From Bacteroides_E sp964583185 (lineage in GTDB: Bacteria > Bacteroidota > Bacteroidia > Bacteroidales > Bacteroidaceae), in assembly GCA_964583185.1 (NCBI GenBank), contig CAZOVL010000007.1:1-54515 (forward strand): a DNA stretch of 54,515 nucleotides, written 5' to 3'. This document shows, piece by piece, positions 54,279 to 54,515 of this stretch; positions within the stretch are counted from its first letter, which is position 1; every line of letters starts with the position of its first letter. Below the pieces are notes generated by a model. That model had not been told where the DNA came from and did no database searches. It saw only the letters and a list, made by a program, of their open reading frames with translations. Both the position numbers and the translations under genes were made by a program.

Positions 54279-54458
54279 AAAAAATGTATTTATAGCTTGA
54301 AAAATAGGACGAATCGGTACGTAAATAGAAAAAGAATAAACGTTAGATTAAGGTTGAGGAAATTAGCTTGTGTGGACTTGTGTATGTTGTTGATAATTAG
54401 TTGTTTATTTTATTTTCCAGTTGGCTTGAAAATCAAAGAAGAAGAGGAGGCTTATATC

Positions 54459-54515
54459 GGTCCTAGACCTAACGCCCTTCGGTCCTAGACCGGACACCCT
54501 TCAGTCCTAGACCGA
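54459..54515 (+). repeat. Array 5 of the 22-bp palindromic tandem repeat (3 units, cut by window end)
   Basis: Cores start at 54459 (GGTCCTAGACCTA), 54481 (GGTCCTAGACCGG) and 54503 (AGTCCTAGACCGA), with linkers ACGCCCTTC and ACACCCTTC. The window ends exactly at the third core, and from the other arrays a fourth unit is expected at about 54525. No gene is recognised between 54279 and the array. Confidence 0.93.

Noticed and set aside
54297..54488. A 63-codon ORF running into array 5
   Set aside because: It uses a TTG start, its C-terminal part is translated repeat array, and no homologue or motif is recognised.
4580..54515. The five arrays as CRISPR arrays
   Set aside because: The 9-base linkers are too short and too similar to be spacers, arrays have only four units, they are dispersed, and no cas gene is seen.
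4580..54515. The arrays as ordinary transcription terminators
   Set aside because: Arrays 1 and 4 lie in divergent promoter regions, there is no T run, and array 3 comes after an OMP gene that already has its own terminator.

Overview
The window looks like chromosomal DNA of a low-GC Bacteroidales bacterium, close to Bacteroides. The evidence is the gene set and order (lon-tgt-LptF/G permease, nrfHA with ResB/CcsA, hisGDCB with a fused HisB, iorAB with a PaaK-like ligase), secreted DUF3857/transglutaminase and DUF3160 proteins, and promoters of the Bacteroidota type (TTTG, then TAnnTTTG about 19-20 nt later). It is a draft scaffold: 100 N at 10439-10538 interrupt hisD. No prophage, insertion sequence, CRISPR array or conjugative gene was seen.

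Layout. 1-3064: acyl-CoA dehydrogenase (cut by the window edge) with etfA and etfB. 3131-7684: secreted C1-family aminopeptidase, patatin-like lipase, NAD+ synthetase. 7708-11687: hisGDCB operon behind a complete leader-peptide attenuator. 11778-16415: PaaK-like ligase, indolepyruvate:ferredoxin oxidoreductase (iorAB) and mltG. 16622-19963: tRNA-Thr, CreD-like protein, ruvX, def, msrC. 20141-24391: ammonia-forming nitrite reductase nrfHA plus ResB/CcsA cytochrome c maturation genes. 24431-28664: prmA, a secreted Tyr/His- and Ser/Arg-rich repetitive protein, and an outer-membrane barrel. 29028-34426: guanine deaminase, Gfo/Idh/MocA oxidoreductase, a C_GCAxxG_C_C protein, lepA, nhaA. 34614-41428: MFS transporter with panB, then lon-tgt-LptF/G permease. 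41811-42732: TrmN6-like methyltransferase and tRNA-Pro. 42967-54278: mostly envelope and secreted proteins, including a three-lipoprotein operon (FG-GAP-like, DUF3160, CapA-like) and two overlapping DUF3857/transglutaminase genes.

The most unusual signal is not a gene. Five GC-rich intergenic arrays (starting at 4580, 16447, 28923, 41639 and 54459) are built from a 22-bp tandem unit: a near-palindromic core TCGGTC-CTA-GACCGA plus a short CCCTTC-type linker. Every complete array has exactly four units. The arrays lie 11.9, 12.5, 12.7 and 12.8 kb apart, which is remarkably even, and each assessable one sits where protein-coding direction switches. I do not recognise this family. A genome-wide, regularly spaced protein-binding or chromosome-organising site is a reasonable hypothesis but is inference only.

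Other points of interest are a NAD+ synthetase whose glutaminase nucleophile Cys is replaced by Gly, a His-rich leader peptide controlling the his operon, a transglutaminase-fold gene pair in which only the first copy keeps Cys and His, and a tRNA-guanine transglycosylase without the usual zinc cysteines.
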